A DNA stretch of 64,000 bases from Dongibacter bovis (GTDB lineage: Bacteria; Bacillota; Negativicutes; Selenomonadales; Selenomonadaceae). The position numbers and the translations under genes are program-made. This document shows, piece after piece, positions 52,004 to 60,828 of the stretch. The DNA lies in the NCBI GenBank assembly GCA_902763085.1, contig CACWQW010000001.1, forward strand, positions 21,998-85,997, read 5' to 3'. The notes under the pieces are model-generated. The model made no database searches. It had not been told where the DNA came from and was given only the letters and a program-made list of their open reading frames with translations. Within the stretch, counting starts at the first letter, position 1. Every line of letters starts with the position of its first letter.

Positions 52004-53301
52004 TGCGCCTCACCGTGGCGGTCTGCGCCTGTCTGCGTACGGCCGGCGGGCGCGAACGGCTCCCCGCGCAGCAGGGCGATGATGCGGAAGAGCAGCGAGA
52101 GCAGGATGGCGACGACGGTGGCGAGCGCCATGCCCTTGAGCGTGACGGTGCCGAGTGTGATGCTCGCGGTCGAGACGCCGATGCCGAGCACGATGGATGT
52201 GAGCAGGAGGTTCATGGGCTGGTTGTAGTCGACCTTTGCCTCAACGAGGATGCGGATGCCGGACGCGGCGATGAGTCCGAAGAGGAGCAGGGAGACGCCG
52301 CCCATGACCGGGGTCGGGATGCTCTGGATGAGCGCTGCGAGCTTCCCCAGGCAGGAGAGCAGGATGGCGAAAACGGCGGCACCGCCGATGACCCAGGTGG
52401 AGAAGACGCGCGTGATGGCGAGCACGCCGATGTTTTCCCCGTACGTGGTGTTCGGCGTCGAGCCGAAGAAGCCGGAGATGATCGTCGAGATGCCGTTGCC
52501 GAAGATGGAGCGGTCGAGCCCCGGATCCTTCGTGAGGTCGTGGCCGACGATGTTGCCCGTCACGATGAGGTGGCCGATGTGCTCGGCGATGACGACGAGC
52601 GAAGCCGGCAGGATGATGAGGATGGCGCCAGGCTCAAAGACGGGATGATAGAAGGTCGGCAGGGCGAACCAGGGCGCGTTTTCCACGAGGCTCCAGTCGA
52701 CGATACCGGTGCAGGCGGCGATGAGATAGCCCGAGACGACGCCGATGAGGATGGGGATGATGGAGAGGAAGCCCTTGAAGGCGACGGAGGCGACGATCGT
52801 GATGGCGAGCGTCGCGAGCGAGACGAAGATCGCGTTCGCATCCGTCTTGTCACCCGTCAGGCCCGCCATGCCGGCAGCGGTCGGCATGAGTTCGAGGCCG
52901 ATGACGGCGACGATGGCGCCCATGGAGGCGGGCGGGAAGATGACATCGATCCAGCTCGTGCCGATGGCGCGGATCAGCAGGCCGACGAGGCAGAACACGA
53001 GGCCGACGATGATGAAGCCGCCGAGTGCCGCCTCGTAGCTGTACTGGGCGAGCACGAGAAAGACCGGCGAGAGGAACGCGAAGCTCGAGCCGAGGTAGGC
53101 GGGGATACGTCCCTTGCAGATGATGAGATAGAGGATCGTGCCGATGCCGTTGAAGAGCAGCACGGTGGCAGGATTCACCTTGAAGAGGATCGGCACGAGC
53201 ACCGTGGAGCCGAACATGGCGAAGAGGTGCTGCAGGGAAAGCGGGATGGTCTCGAGGAGCGGCAGGCGTTCCTCGACCCCGATGGCGCGACGCGTAGACA
53301 T
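52000..53301 (-). CDS. uraA: Uracil/xanthine permease (NCS2 family)
   Basis: A 433-residue transporter with about 14 TM segments. Family landmarks are LQHLFAMFGSTVLVPILF at the N-terminus, GLELMPTAAGMAG, the conserved VVIAEHIGHL (substrate-binding Glu) and GFFGSTPNTTYGENIGVLAITRV. It imports uracil by proton symport. The start is ATG 53301 with AAAGGAG upstream; a longer in-frame ATG has no site. It is coupled to the pseudouridine synthase gene. A 10-bp palindrome TGTCTAGACA (53356-53365) lies upstream, role unknown. Confidence 0.93.
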   Translation of the reverse strand: MSTRRAIGVEERLPLLETIPLSLQHLFAMFGSTVLVPILFKVNPATVLLFNGIGTILYLIICKGRIPAYLGSSFAFLSPVFLVLAQYSYEAALGGFIIVGLVFCLVGLLIRAIGTSWIDVIFPPASMGAIVAVIGLELMPTAAGMAGLTGDKTDANAIFVSLATLAITIVASVAFKGFLSIIPILIGVVSGYLIAACTGIVDWSLVENAPWFALPTFYHPVFEPGAILIILPASLVVIAEHIGHLIVTGNIVGHDLTKDPGLDRSIFGNGISTIISGFFGSTPNTTYGENIGVLAITRVFSTWVIGGAAVFAILLSCLGKLAALIQSIPTPVMGGVSLLLFGLIAASGIRILVEAKVDYNQPMNLLLTSIVLGIGVSTASITLGTVTLKGMALATVVAILLSLLFRIIALLRGEPFAPAGRTQTGADRHGEAQ

Positions 53302-53389
53302 GAAAAACACTCCTTTATATAAATTCCCTTCCACGCTATCATATTCGTCGCTGTTTGTCTAGACAGACACGGTAGCGCCCTGGCGCACG

Positions 53390-53423
53390 AAAGCCCCGGC
53401 GCGTTTCGTGCGTCGGGGCTTTT
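53390..53423. terminator. Hairpin between uraA and bioB
   Basis: AAAGCCCCGGCG pairs with CGTCGGGGCTTT (one G-T pair) with a short T-run on either strand; probable bioB terminator, as bioB and uraA are both on the minus strand. Confidence 0.78.
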
Positions 53424-53454
53424 GCCTGCGAGGGGGCATTGCTTGGGGCATGCG

Positions 53455-54471
53455 TCAGTGCGCGCCGCAGGTGCCTGTGGCTGTCATGCAGTCCTCGTCC
53501 TTGTTCGTGAGGCCGAGGTCCTTGAGCATCTGCATGTCCTCCTTGATCGTTGTGCCGGAGGTCGTGAGCATGTTGCCCGTGATCGAGGCGGAGGCGCCCG
53601 TCTCGAAGGCCGTCGCGCCGCTTCGCGGCAGGAGCTTGCGCCCTGCCGCCAGGCGGATGTTCGCCGTCGGATTGATGTAGCGGAAAAAGGCGATGGTGCG
53701 CAGGATATCTGCGGCGGGGAGTTGCGGGCGTCCTTCCATGCCCGTGCCGGGGATGGGCATGAGCGCGTTGATGGGGATGGATTCGATGCCGAGCTCCTGC
53801 AGGGAGAGCGCCATGTCGAGGCGGTCCTCCCACGTCTCGCCCATGCCGATGATGCCGCCGGAGCAGACGCAGAATCCTTCCTCCTGCGCCATCTTGATCG
53901 TGCGGATGCGGTCGTCGTACGTGTGCGTGGTGCAGATCTGCGGGAAGAAGCGGCGGCTCGTCTCGATGTTGTGATGGTAGCTCGTGACACCGGCTTCGTG
54001 CAGGCGGCGCAGCTGTGCGCGCGTGAGCAGTCCGTGCGAAGCACAAAGATCGATCGTGAGCGTGCGCTTCATCTCTTCATACGTCTCGATGGCTTTGTCG
54101 AAATCGCGTCCCGCCAAGGCGCGCCCCGAGGTGACGATGGCGAATCGGTTGGCGCCTGCCTCCTGGTTGGCGCGCGCATTGCGGATGATCTCCTCCTTGG
54201 GCAGGAAGCCGTACTCGTCGATGCCCGTATGGTGGCAGGCCGCCTGCGCACAGTAGCGGCAGTCCTCGCCGCAGCGTCCCGAGCGGCCGTTGATGATCGT
54301 ACAGAAGTCGATGTGCTTGCCGCAGAAATGACGCTGGAGCCTGCCGGCGCCTTCCTGCAGTTCCTCGAGCGGTGCGGTGAGGAAGAGGGAGAGATCGTCC
54401 GAGCGGCGGATGCGGTCGCCGGCGATGATATCCGTTGCCAGCTGGGCAGGAGTACGGTTGTTTCGATTCAT
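53455..54471 (-). CDS. bioB: Biotin synthase
   Basis: BioB inserts sulfur into dethiobiotin. The 338-residue radical SAM protein has CGEDCRYCAQAACHHTG (the CxxxCxxC cluster), YHHNIETSRRFFPQICTTHTYDDR, GGIIGMGETWEDR and NALMPIPGTGM. Length and motifs are complete. It ends with DCMTATGTCGAH, an unusual Cys-containing tail. Its promoter carries a BirA-type operator. Other bio genes are not in the window. The biotin-dependent carboxyltransferase at 59310-60692 gives a use for the cofactor. Confidence 0.95.
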   Translation of the reverse strand: MNRNNRTPAQLATDIIAGDRIRRSDDLSLFLTAPLEELQEGAGRLQRHFCGKHIDFCTIINGRSGRCGEDCRYCAQAACHHTGIDEYGFLPKEEIIRNARANQEAGANRFAIVTSGRALAGRDFDKAIETYEEMKRTLTIDLCASHGLLTRAQLRRLHEAGVTSYHHNIETSRRFFPQICTTHTYDDRIRTIKMAQEEGFCVCSGGIIGMGETWEDRLDMALSLQELGIESIPINALMPIPGTGMEGRPQLPAADILRTIAFFRYINPTANIRLAAGRKLLPRSGATAFETGASASITGNMLTTSGTTIKEDMQMLKDLGLTNKDEDCMTATGTCGAH

Positions 54472-54520
54472 TTCGATGGCCTCGCTTTGCTTACTTCACT
54501 CTGAGAAGTGATGGTTTATA

Positions 54521-54555
54521 GTCAACATTATATAGGATACTATGTTGACAGTCAA
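54521..54555 (-). promoter_or_regulatory. bioB promoter overlapped by a BirA-type biotin operator
   Basis: On the minus strand TTGACT (54555-54550), 17 bp, TATAAT (54532-54527) is a near-consensus promoter. GTCAACA (54521-54527) and TGTTGAC (54543-54549) form an inverted repeat spanning the spacer and -10. The arms and spacing resemble the BirA operator (TGTAAAC - about 18 - GTTTACA), so repression by biotinylated-state BirA is likely. Confidence 0.78.
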
Positions 54556-54594
54556 CCTAGCAAAGAGGATGGTTGCCGCTTCGCATGGGCAATG

Positions 54595-54622
54595 TTGACA
54601 AATGGTCGGCTTGTTGTAAAAT
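54595..54622 (+). promoter_or_regulatory. Promoter of the phoH operon
   Basis: TTGACA (54595-54600), 16 bp, TAAAAT (54617-54622), about 60 bp before the proposed phoH start. Confidence 0.75.
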
Positions 54623-54682
54623 GTCAATATGTAGTAATAGAAGGTTATTTTCATCAATTGTTGCGTGAAGGTGGTTTGCTTT

Positions 54683-55729
54683 TTGCGAGGAACAGAGCCT
54701 GTAGAACGGGTCATCTACTTTGAGGACCAGGAGGAAGCGTACAGCCTGCTCGGCGTGCGCGATGAGTTCATCCGCGTATTCCAGGAGAACTTCGACTGTC
54801 AGATGGTGAGCCGCGGCGACCGCCTGGAACTCCTCGGAGCGCCGGAGGAGACGGAGTCAGCCGCGCATGTGCTCGAGGAGCTCCAGTACCTCCATCGGCA
54901 GGGGACGAAGATCACGATGCACGAGGTGCGCTATGGCATCCAGCTCGAGAAGCGCGGTAAGGGTGCAGCGCTGCACCGGCTGTTCAGCGACACGATCCTT
55001 GTGACGACCAAGGGACGCCACGTGCGGCCGAAGACGCTGGGACAGCGCCGCTATCTTGAGACGATCCGCCAGAGCAGCATCACGTTCGGCATCGGTCCAG
55101 CAGGGACGGGCAAGACGTATCTCGCCGTCGTCATGGCGGTCGCGGCACTGCGCACGAAAGAAGTCGAGAAGATCATCCTCACGCGTCCTGCTGTCGAGGC
55201 GGGGGAGCGCCTCGGATTCCTCCCCGGCGATCTCCAGGACAAGGTCGATCCTTATCTGCGCCCGCTCTACGATGCCTTGCAGGACATCCTCGGGCTCGAT
55301 ATGTATCAGAAGTTCATGGCGCGCGGCATCATCGAGATCGCACCGCTCGCCTACATGCGCGGACGCACGCTCGAGAATGCCTTCATCATCCTCGATGAGG
55401 CGCAGAACACGACGGATAAGCAGATGAAGATGTTCCTCACGCGCCTCGGCTTCGGCTCGCGCATGGTCGTCACGGGCGACCTCGGGCAGGTGGATCTGCC
55501 GCGCGGTGTGACGAGTGGGCTGCGCCAGGCGAGCGAGATCCTCGATGGGGTCGAAGGCATCGGAATCGTGCGCCTCGCGCCGCTCGACGTGATCCGCCAT
55601 GATGTCGTCACGCGCGTGGTAGAGGCATACGGTGCCTATGAGGCGCGGCAAAAAGCGCTGCGGCAGCAGGAGAGAAGCCTGCGCCGCAGGCAGAGAGAGG
55701 CAACGGCGGAAAGCGAGGAAGAAGCATGA
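54683..55729 (+). CDS. phoH: PhoH family ATPase (PhoH-like, YbeZ)
   Basis: A protein of about 348 residues. An N-terminal KH-like region (about 1-95) is followed by the PhoH ATPase: [18 protein letters not shown] (Walker A), [28 protein letters not shown] (Walker B) and [14 protein letters not shown]. PhoH/YbeZ works with YbeY in rRNA processing, and ybeY follows with a 4-bp overlap. AAGGTGG at 54668-54674 points to TTG 54683; GTG 54665 is an alternative adding six residues. The pgpH-type 7TM-HD gene often found between phoH and ybeY is absent. Confidence 0.93.
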   Translation: MRGTEPVERVIYFEDQEEAYSLLGVRDEFIRVFQENFDCQMVSRGDRLELLGAPEETESAAHVLEELQYLHRQGTKITMHEVRYGIQLEKRGKGAALHRLFSDTILVTTKGRHVRPKTLGQRRYLETIRQSSITFGIGPAGTGKTYLAVVMAVAALRTKEVEKIILTRPAVEAGERLGFLPGDLQDKVDPYLRPLYDALQDILGLDMYQKFMARGIIEIAPLAYMRGRTLENAFIILDEAQNTTDKQMKMFLTRLGFGSRMVVTGDLGQVDLPRGVTSGLRQASEILDGVEGIGIVRLAPLDVIRHDVVTRVVEAYGAYEARQKALRQQERSLRRRQREATAESEEEA

Positions 55730-56199
55730 AGGTCATGATCAGCACCTACCCGGAGGAACTCCGTTTCCCGGAGGAGATCGAAGAGAACGTGCGGGCGGCG
55801 GCGGAGAAAGTCGGTGAGCTCTACGGCGTGGAGAACGGCGAGGTCAGCGTAACGCTCACGGACAACGCCTACATCCATCAGCTCAATCGACAGTATCGCC
55901 AGATCGACCGGCCGACGGACGTGCTTTCCTTTGCCCTCAACGAGAGCGTGGAGCCGGACATCGAGAACGGGCCGGACATCGACGTGCTCGGAGACATCAT
56001 CCTCTCGGTGGAACGGGCGAGGGAGCAGGCGGCGGACTACGGGCATAGTCTGCGGCGGGAGATCGCGTTCCTGACCGTGCACGGCATGTTGCATCTTCTC
56101 GGCTACGATCACATGGAGGAGGCAGACCGCCTCGAGATGGAGAAGGAACAGCGCTACGTCATGGAGCAGCTGGGCATCTCAAGAAATGAAGGAGCGTGA
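55726..56199 (+). CDS. ybeY: Endoribonuclease YbeY
   Basis: A 157-residue zinc endoribonuclease for 16S rRNA 3' maturation and ribosome quality control. The zinc site [11 protein letters not shown] (three His) is intact, with [12 protein letters not shown] and [13 protein letters not shown] upstream. It overlaps phoH by 4 bp and is followed by era. Confidence 0.96.
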   Translation: MKVMISTYPEELRFPEEIEENVRAAAEKVGELYGVENGEVSVTLTDNAYIHQLNRQYRQIDRPTDVLSFALNESVEPDIENGPDIDVLGDIILSVERAREQAADYGHSLRREIAFLTVHGMLHLLGYDHMEEADRLEMEKEQRYVMEQLGISRNEGA

Positions 56200-56203
56200 C
56201 GGC

Positions 56204-57112
56204 ATGAAAGAGACAGGGAATCATCATAAATCGGGATTTATCGCCGTGATCGGCAGGCCGAACGTCGGCAAATCGACGCTCATCAACAGCCTCATCGGAC
56301 AGAAGATCGCCATCATGAGCGATAAGCCGCAGACGACGCGCAACAGGATCCTCTGCATCCTCACGCGTCCGGAGGCGCAGATCGTCTTCCTCGATACGCC
56401 GGGGATCCACAAGCCGAAACACAAGCTCGGCGAGTACATGGTCAAGGCAGCGGAGGGCACGCTCAAGGAGGTGGATGCCATCTTCTTCGTCGTCGATGCC
56501 ACGGAGAAGATGGGGCCCGGGGAATATTATATCCTCGAGCGCCTGCAGGCGACGGCGAAGCCGGTCATCCTCGTCGTCAACAAGCTCGACCTCATCGAGA
56601 AAGAGCAGGTGCTGCCCATCATTTCTCATTATACCGACAAGTATCCCTTTGTCGGTGTCGTGCCCATCTCGGCGAAAGAAGAGACGAACCTCGACGCGCT
56701 CATCGAGGAAGTGGAGAAATACCTGCCCGAGGGGCCGCAGTACTATCCGGAGGACATGGTCACGGATCAGCCGGAGCGGCTCATCGTCGCGGAGCTCGTG
56801 CGCGAGAAGGCGCTCCAGCTCACGCGCGACGAGGTCCCGCATGCCATCGCTGTCGACGTCGACGAGATGAAGGCGCGGGACAACGGCGACACCTACATCC
56901 GCGCGACCATCTATGTCGAGCGCGATTCGCAGAAGGGTATCCTCATCGGCGCGAAGGGCTCCATGCTCAAGGAGATCGGCAGGCTCGCGCGCGCGGACAT
57001 CGAGATGCTCCTCGGCACGCGCGTCTTCCTCGACCTCTGGGTCAAGGTGAAAAAGGACTGGCGCGACCGTGACAGTGTCTTGAGAGGGTTTGGGTTCGGC
57101 AATGAACAATGA
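56204..57112 (+). CDS. era: GTPase Era
   Basis: The 302-residue Era has GRPNVGKSTLINSLIGQ (G1), DTPGIHKPKH (G3), NKLDL (G4) and SAKEETN (G5), plus a C-terminal KH domain (about 205-295, ERDSQKGILIGAKGSMLKEIG) that binds the 16S rRNA 3' end. It checks small-subunit maturation. GAAGGAG at 56187-56193 supports ATG 56204. It overlaps the DUF502 gene by 11 bp. Confidence 0.97.
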   Translation: MKETGNHHKSGFIAVIGRPNVGKSTLINSLIGQKIAIMSDKPQTTRNRILCILTRPEAQIVFLDTPGIHKPKHKLGEYMVKAAEGTLKEVDAIFFVVDATEKMGPGEYYILERLQATAKPVILVVNKLDLIEKEQVLPIISHYTDKYPFVGVVPISAKEETNLDALIEEVEKYLPEGPQYYPEDMVTDQPERLIVAELVREKALQLTRDEVPHAIAVDVDEMKARDNGDTYIRATIYVERDSQKGILIGAKGSMLKEIGRLARADIEMLLGTRVFLDLWVKVKKDWRDRDSVLRGFGFGNEQ

Positions 57113-57857
57113 GAAACGCAGGGCATTGCGGCGGGTGATATCCCGCCGCTTCATCAATGGCCTGATTCTGCTCGTTCCCATCGCGATCACGCTTTTCGTC
57201 GTAGCGGAGACGCTGCAGTTCACGGAAGGCGTGCTGGGGAAGCACCTCCCGTTCTATTTCCCCGGCATGGGCATCATCACGCTCGTCCTGTTCATCTACT
57301 TTGTCGGCTGGCTCTCTTCCTACTGGTTCATGCGGCGCTGCATCCGCATGGGCGAGCGCCTGCTCGGGAAGATTCCCGTCGTGAAATTTATCTACAACAG
57401 CGTCAAGCATCTTTCGACGGCTGTCTTCGAGTCGAACAGCATGTTCGACCGCGTCGTGCTCGTCCCCTTTCATCAGTCAAAAGCGCTCGGTTTCATCATG
57501 GCGGATGTGCCGCAGGCGCTCAAGGAGAAGCTCGGCGATGACTATGTCTGCGTCTTCGTCCCTTGGAGCCTCAACATGACCTCGGGAACGAATCTCTTCG
57601 TCAAGGAGAGCGATGTCATCTACCTCGATATCAGCAGCGAATCCGCACTGCAATATATGCTCACAGCTGGGGCCGTCATGCCAAAGAAGATCGGGCAGCC
57701 TCCTCTGTCGCAGCGGGATAATGGGGAGCAGATTCCTTTGGAGATTCACGGCGCGCAGGATGAGAAAGAGAGCAATAAGCAGACCGCGCCGGAGCAGGAA
57801 GAGGGCGCGGCATTTGCGTCTGACGCGCGGACAGGAACAAAAGGGGAGCATCGCTGA
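57102..57857 (+). CDS. DUF502 membrane protein
   Basis: A 251-residue protein with two TM helices (about 17-38 and 55-75) and a cytoplasmic or periplasmic beta-rich domain; family signatures are the N-terminal FINGLILLVPIAITLFVV, IPVVKFIYNSVKHL and FVPWSLNMTSGTNLFVKESDVIYLDIS. The hydrophilic tail (about 205-251) is rich in Gln and Glu. Function unknown. It lies between era and recO, with a 1-bp overlap to recO. Confidence 0.85.
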   Translation: MNNEKRRALRRVISRRFINGLILLVPIAITLFVVAETLQFTEGVLGKHLPFYFPGMGIITLVLFIYFVGWLSSYWFMRRCIRMGERLLGKIPVVKFIYNSVKHLSTAVFESNSMFDRVVLVPFHQSKALGFIMADVPQALKEKLGDDYVCVFVPWSLNMTSGTNLFVKESDVIYLDISSESALQYMLTAGAVMPKKIGQPPLSQRDNGEQIPLEIHGAQDEKESNKQTAPEQEEGAAFASDARTGTKGEHR

Positions 57858-58530
57858 TGGCGCGCTACACGGCATCTGCACTGGTTCTCGGCGTGCACAA
57901 CTGGGGCGATGCGGATAAGATCGTCACGCTCTTCACACGGGAGCGCGGACTCATCCGGGCCGCGGCTTTCGGCGCGCGCCGCCCGAAAAGTCCGCTTGCA
58001 GCGGGACTGCAGATGTTCAACGAGATCGAGATCCGAAGAAGCTCAGCGAGGATCTTGCGGCGATGTCCTACGGCTCGTTCGTCGCGGAGATCGTGCGCGA
58101 GTTCCTGCCAGAGAAACAGCCGGAGCCCGAGATCTACACGCTGCTCGGCAAGGTGTTCGCTGCGTTCGAGACGCGCAACGCGCGTATTGTTGCGCTCATG
58201 GCTGCGTATCAGCTCATGGAGCACACGGGGCTGCAGCTCTCCTATGCGCGCTGCGCGCATTGCGGGAAATTGCTGCAGGGGGACGCTTTTTTCAGCGAGC
58301 AGGCAGGCGGCGCGCTCTGCGCAGAGGATAAAACGGCGGACGCCGTGCCTTATCCTGCGCAGTTGCGGGAGTTCCTCACGCGCATCTTTGCCTATACTTG
58401 GCAACCAGATGTGTCGTTTATGGTCACGCGGGACAACCTCCTCACGGCGGAGCAGATACTCATCGGCTACTTGCAGCGGCTCTTAGGACATCCACTCAAG
58501 TCACTCGTCTTCATTCATCAACTTGTGTGA
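57857..58530 (+). pseudogene. recO: DNA repair protein RecO, frameshifted by an internal deletion
   Basis: The first 59 codons encode a RecO OB-fold start (YTASALVLGVHNWGDADKIV, then GARRPKSPLAAGLQMFNEIE). After 58033 the frame changes, and from 58036 a second frame reads KKLSEDLAAMSYGSFVAEIV, then the helical domain with ARCAHCGK (zinc-type Cys pair) to IHQLV. RecO normally has about 20 further residues between NEIE and KKL, so about 60 bp are missing and the frame shifts. RecO loads RecA with RecR. As read the gene is broken; the other domains look undamaged, so the lesion is recent or an assembly error. Confidence 0.85.
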
Positions 58531-58582
58531 TAGCTGGCGGGACCTGCCTTGGAGATTTGCGTAATAGAGAGGTTACACCACT

Positions 58583-58813
58583 ATGAAAAGAAATTTTATA
58601 CTGGATCTGCTGCTCGTAGTGAGCACCTTGCTTTGTGCTGTAACAGGCATCGTATCGGATTTTCACCTCTTTTCTGGCGGACGCAGCGTCAAGATGCTTT
58701 TGCTTACGATCCATAAGTGGAGCGGGTATGCCATGGCTGTTTTTGCCGTTCTGCATTTTGCCTGGCATTGGAACTGGCTGCGGTATGCGGCGAGGACTTT
58801 GTGGAAACGCTGA
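58583..58813 (+). CDS. DUF4405-like small membrane protein
   Basis: A 76-residue protein with two TM helices (about 5-24 and 38-60). The pattern LLLVVSTLLCAVTGIVSDFHLF, then LLLTIHKWSGYAMAVFAVLH and FAWHWNWL, with three His on the membrane helix and its end, matches DUF4405 proteins, which resemble cytochrome b halves. Heme binding is possible but unproven. GAGAGG lies 8 bp before the ATG. Base composition is lower in GC than the neighbours. Confidence 0.75.
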   Translation: MKRNFILDLLLVVSTLLCAVTGIVSDFHLFSGGRSVKMLLLTIHKWSGYAMAVFAVLHFAWHWNWLRYAARTLWKR

Positions 58814-58921
58814 GGATCAAGGCATGTTGTTTGTCAGTATGGATGCCGTTTGGAGATGGTAACAGACGGCGTTTTTGTTGCGTCCATGCGGATGATTGAT
58901 AGCAAGAGGGAGAGAAGAACT

Positions 58922-59212
58922 ATGGTTAGATGCGTACATTGCGGCAAATCGTTGGATGAGAAGGAAGCGCTCCGCCACAAAAAGAAGGGTGGAGGAGAGG
59001 AGATCATTTGCAGGGACTGTTTCAAGGAAATTACGGGCATTGATTATCAGACATTTGCCTATCGCCGGGAAAATGCGAAGCAGACAATCTTTGCCGTCGT
59101 GTTTTGTCTCGCGGCGACGGTCTATGCCTTTGTTGAGAAGGGCGCTCTCTGGGGCGTGCTCGGTCTGGTGCTGACGGTACTAGTGTATCTCTTCGCAAGC
59201 AAGGCGCGTTGA
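58922..59212 (+). CDS. Zinc-ribbon membrane protein, unknown function
   Basis: A 96-residue protein with an N-terminal zinc ribbon (VRCVHCGKSLDE and IICRDCFKEITG, two CxxC pairs) and two TM helices (about 52-70 and 74-91). No family recognised. The start is ATG 58922 after GGGAGAGAAG. It is followed by a strong bidirectional terminator. Confidence 0.7.
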   Translation: MVRCVHCGKSLDEKEALRHKKKGGGEEIICRDCFKEITGIDYQTFAYRRENAKQTIFAVVFCLAATVYAFVEKGALWGVLGLVLTVLVYLFASKAR

Positions 59213-59248
59213 TGGTCAGCGCGGCGGCTCGTCTTGCCGTCTTGTCAT

Positions 59249-59298
59249 AAAAAAAGAACGAGGGCAGTGTGTTGTGCACTGCCCTCGTTCTTTTTTTA
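59249..59298. terminator. Bidirectional terminator
   Basis: A 14-bp perfect stem (GAACGAGGGCAGTG with CACTGCCCTCGTTC) flanked by seven or more A on one side and seven T on the other, between convergent transcription units. Confidence 0.95.
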
Positions 59299-59309
59299 TG
59301 CGGTGATTT

Positions 59310-60692
59310 TTAGCGGCGGTATGCCGTGATGGACTGATAATGCTTCTTAAAGAACTCCTCTGCGACCTGTGGGAAGAGCGCGTAGGAGAGCACGTCCTCA
59401 TCCGTCGGGTTCAGGAAGCCCTTGCCAATGAGTTCATCCTTGAACTGGTCGAACGTCTCTGCCTTTGCATCCTCGATGGAGCAATCCTCGATGATATCCT
59501 CCTCCGCGATGTGGAGCGTCTTCGTGAGGAAGTCGTGATCCACAGGCACCGGCGTGCGGCCGAACTTGCCGCGGGCGAGATCCTTGAACTCGTTCGGAAC
59601 CATCTTGTAGCGCTCGCCGCTCATGACATTGAACGTTGCCATCGTGCCAACGATCTGAGAGGACGGCGTGACGAGCGGCGGATAGCCGACATCCTTGCGG
59701 ACGCGCGGCATCTCGTCGAGCAGATCCTGATACTTGTCCTCCATGCCGGCTTCCTTGAGCTGGTTCGCGAGGTTCGAGAGCATGCCGCCCGGAATCTGGA
59801 AGTCGAGGACGTTCGGGTTGATGTCGAAGTAGCCCTTGAGGTTGAACTCCTTGATAAGGCGTTTTTTGACCTCGAGGAAGTGCTTGGAAATCGGCGTGAG
59901 CTGCTGGACGTCGATGCCCGTGTCGCGTTCCGTGCCCTCGAGCATGCGGATCATCGTCTCCGTGCAGGGCTGAGACGTGTCGGAGGAGAACGGCGCGAGC
60001 GCGCAGTCGATGACGTCGACACCGGCCTCGACTGCCTTGAGGTACGTGGCATGGCCGAACCCGGACGTGCAGTGCGTGTGGAGCTCCACAGGGATGTCGA
60101 GCTCACTCTTGAGCTTCTTGACGAGGTCCTCTGCCACATACGGCTTGAGCAGGCCGGACATATCCTTGATGCAGATGGAATGGCAGCCCATCTCCTGGAG
60201 CTCCTTGGCGAGCTTCACGAACGTGTCATTCGTGTGGACCGGGCTGATCGTATAGACGAGGCAGCCCTGCACTTCCGGTTTTTCCGGGCAGTTCAGCGCT
60301 GCGTTGATGGCGACCTTGAGGTTGCGGACATCGTTGAGCGCATCGAAGATGCGGAAGACGCCGACACCGTGCTGGGAGGCTTTCCGGACGAACTTCTCGA
60401 CGACATCATTGGAGTAGTGATTGTAGCCGAGGAGGTTCTGGCCGCGCAGGAGCATCTGGATCGGGGTCTTGAGCTTCGACTTCAACGTGTCGAGGCGCTC
60501 CCACGGATCCTCGTCAAGGAAGCGCAGGCAGGTATCGAAGGTTGCTCCGCCCCATGCCTCGAGCGCCTTGTAGCCGACCTGGTCGAGCGCAGCAAGCTGC
60601 GGCAGCATATCAGAGAGGTGCATGCGCGTCGCGCAGAGCGACTGATGGCCATCGCGCAAGACGGTTTCCATGATTTTCACAGGTTTTGCCAT
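59310..60692 (-). CDS. Biotin-type carboxyltransferase subunit (pyruvate carboxylase subunit B / oxaloacetate decarboxylase alpha / transcarboxylase 5S), no biotinyl domain
   Basis: The 460-residue protein is a TIM-barrel carboxyltransferase: ETVLRDGHQSLCATRM (metal-binding Asp), EAWGGATFDTCLRFLDEDPW, LLRGQNLLGYNHY, CIKDMSGLLKPY (carbamylated-Lys region), ELHTHCTSGFGHATYL (metal His-x-His) and VTPSSQIVGTMATFNV. It ends with a PYC_OADA-like helical domain and has no AMKM biotin attachment site, so the biotin carrier must be separate. It moves carboxyl groups between biotin and pyruvate/oxaloacetate. The start is ATG 60692. The promoter has a FapR-like palindrome. Confidence 0.88.
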   Translation of the reverse strand: MAKPVKIMETVLRDGHQSLCATRMHLSDMLPQLAALDQVGYKALEAWGGATFDTCLRFLDEDPWERLDTLKSKLKTPIQMLLRGQNLLGYNHYSNDVVEKFVRKASQHGVGVFRIFDALNDVRNLKVAINAALNCPEKPEVQGCLVYTISPVHTNDTFVKLAKELQEMGCHSICIKDMSGLLKPYVAEDLVKKLKSELDIPVELHTHCTSGFGHATYLKAVEAGVDVIDCALAPFSSDTSQPCTETMIRMLEGTERDTGIDVQQLTPISKHFLEVKKRLIKEFNLKGYFDINPNVLDFQIPGGMLSNLANQLKEAGMEDKYQDLLDEMPRVRKDVGYPPLVTPSSQIVGTMATFNVMSGERYKMVPNEFKDLARGKFGRTPVPVDHDFLTKTLHIAEEDIIEDCSIEDAKAETFDQFKDELIGKGFLNPTDEDVLSYALFPQVAEEFFKKHYQSITAYRR

Positions 60693-60828
60693 AATAAAAC
60701 ACTCCAATGCTTTAATAATCCTAGATTATCCCTTGTGGCACAAAAGAGGACGAACGCAAAGTTCTGAACAAAACGTGTCGTATTGTTTCTTTTTTGCGTC
60801 CGGGCCAGTCCAATTTCGCAGCACACCT

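Noticed and set aside
53356..53365. Palindrome TGTCTAGACA upstream of uraA as a regulator site
   Set aside because: Only 10 bp and no recognised regulator; a site of this length can arise by chance.
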